NCBI GenBank assembly: GCA_003254925.1
Contig: QANZ01035159.1
Coordinates: 52,189-116,188 of the forward strand
Reading direction: 5' to 3'
DNA from: Chamaecrista fasciculata
Lineage: Eukaryota > Streptophyta > Magnoliopsida > Fabales > Fabaceae
Length of the DNA: 64,000 bases
The position numbers and the translations under genes were made by a program. This document shows, one piece after another, positions 62,456 through 64,000 of this stretch. The notes under the pieces are model-generated. The model searched no databases. It had not been told where the DNA came from and was given only the letters and a program-made list of their open reading frames with translations. Position 1 is the first letter of the stretch. Each line of letters opens with the position of its first letter.

Positions 62456-64000
62456 CTTTGATGATCACTCTGAACTGAAACACTTAAATGTTATTAATTA
62501 TCATTTGTGGGGCCATGAGAGGACTGAATACTGAAACAGTGAAGAAAAAAGCCTTCTTTTTTTTTTTTCTTTCCTAGCTGCAAATGATCTTATCTCTTTG
62601 ACATTTCTCTGTATGGAGTCAATAGTTTCAAACTGTGGGGTAGATTGGGCTAGGCCGAGATATAAGGTAATTTGGTGCTTATCCCAAGAGGGTTTTGATA
62701 TGGCGCCTTCTTTTGTACATCGTCTCTTCTTTTTAGGCGGGAAAATGGAAACTCCAGAAGATGGGTTTTGGATGTATTTGAGAGAGACGAAGAGTTATTA
62801 AGGCTTTGTGGTTGTGGCAGACACAAAACGCGGAAAGCTGCACAGTGTACTAAACACACAGCATTCTTTAATGTCCAAACTTTACTACCAAAGGGAAGCT
62901 TGGCTTGCTTTATTCATCATTTTGTTCCATGGGGCATGCAGTGTTTTTGGGGACTTTATTTTCATTTTGTTTTGCTACCAGTTATTGCGGAAAATCTTTT
63001 TCTTTTTTTCCTTCTTGATGCACGGAAAGATAATCAAACATCCCACATTAGGGTTCTGAATGTGTTGATGTTGTGTGATTCAACATCACAGAAAGATAAT
63101 AGTTTTGACTTTTGAGGTTTTCTCACTCGAACTATTTATAGTATTTAGATTACATTTTATGTATTGATGATACACAAAAAATATTCTTGATACATATACA
63201 AGTTTGTGATTCTATTATCTATATAAATACAATTGATCAGCTTTAAAATCATATTGGGCTTTGCTATAAAGAATAAAGATTGTTAAGGCACTTTAGTTAT
63301 TAGTGATTGAATCTACCTTTTCTGTACTGAGATTTGTATAATCATTTTTGCTTATAATTGCAATTTCCTTGACTGATAATTTTTTTTTCGTAGAATTGAC
63401 TGATAATTTTCGCTCCACAACTGTTAATATATCACGTGACAAGTGGTGCCTTTACCTATATCAAATAATGGAGGATGGAATGTTGCGTGAGAGTACTTGA
63501 GGTTAGGTCATATTTCAATAATTATATTTCTCTCTCCTAGCTTCTTATTTTTTTTTTTTGTAATTAGCTTCTTAACTTTTAATCAATGAAATAAATTTTT
63601 GTTTAGTATAGAACATTGATTTTTTTTAAAAAAATGATAATAAAAATAATTAAGTTAGACATTAGGTTTGAAAAATAATTAATTTTATTCCTAACATGAA
63701 GTGAAGACAACAATGAATTTTTTTTAACGTATATTCAAATGTAATTTTTAGAATGAGAGATAACAACCCAAAATTTAATCAAATCCCAAGAGAAATTAAT
63801 GTGATTAGTTTTTAAATTACTCCTAATACATCAATCATGAATGTTTTAAATTGGGCCAAAAAGGGTTAATTTCTCATAAAGTAGTAAATTTATGTTCTAG
63901 ATGTCCACATTTAAGTGTTTGATACTTTGATCTTTGCTTTGAATAAAATTGTCTCCATTGAAGAATACCTTTACCTTGAGAAACTAAAACCAAAAAAAAA
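62456..64000. other. Expansin upstream region to window end, no gene seen
   Basis: Bases 62456-62600 are the expansin 5' side. The rest is AT-rich, and open frames at 62598-63115 overlap one another without recognisable domains. No structured repeat is recognised. Confidence 0.45.

Noticed and set aside
62598-63115. Several overlapping frames near the right end
   Set aside because: Mutually overlapping in three frames, no family match; treated as non-coding.

Overview
This window is nuclear DNA from a flowering plant, most likely a eudicot. The genes have many introns with GT..AG borders, the intergenic DNA is AT-rich and full of transposons, and the proteins belong to plant families (COMT-like O-methyltransferases, an A-6 type ERF, NHL, polyol transporter, clathrin light chain, expansin). 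I cannot name the species. Three long runs of N (3185-3441, 15362-16141, 32806-33418) and seven isolated single Ns mark unresolved sequence.

0.2-32 kb, specialised-metabolism and duplication zone. Four O-methyltransferase (OMT) copies lie in tandem on the minus strand. OMT1 (209-2725) and OMT3 (18492-21081) look intact. OMT2 (11162-13245) is intact apart from a 336-bp solo LTR, flanked by a 5-bp target duplication, inside exon 1. OMT4 (26517-26726) is a truncated exon-1 remnant. A five-exon tropinone-reductase-like SDR gene (5099-7302, minus) sits between OMT1 and OMT2. The right side (about 20-29 kb) is a segmental duplication that copied an OMT, its flank and the 3' end of an ELMO-domain gene. 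The complete ELMO gene has ten exons (28609-31995, minus), and a relic of its last exon lies at 24489-24576.

32-50 kb. A single-exon NHL/LEA_2 membrane protein (34655-35338, plus), an IST1-like ESCRT gene whose N-terminal exon I cannot find (40901-42536, plus), and an ERF/DREB A-6 transcription factor (48696-49517, plus). Between them are fold-back elements, a probable solo LTR and a possible plastid-DNA insertion.

50-64 kb. A polyol transporter 4 orthologue (54621-56506, plus), a clathrin light chain (58858-60593, plus) and a divergent alpha-expansin (61464-62455, minus). Transporter next to clathrin light chain recalls the order of At2g20780 and At2g20760 in Arabidopsis.

The most distinctive layer is the mobile DNA. 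Several families of fold-back elements have long inverted arms built from repeats of a TTTGGTCC/TTTGGTACC-type motif, and several carry perfect or near-perfect 9-bp target duplications, as Mutator-like elements do. Two of them (16642-17769 and 53074-54269) hold exon-like sequence between their arms, and the second lies about 340 bp upstream of the transporter start codon. I found no wholly new biological system. The strongest leads are these gene-capturing elements, the OMT/SDR cluster with its birth-and-death history, and the OMT-ELMO duplication.
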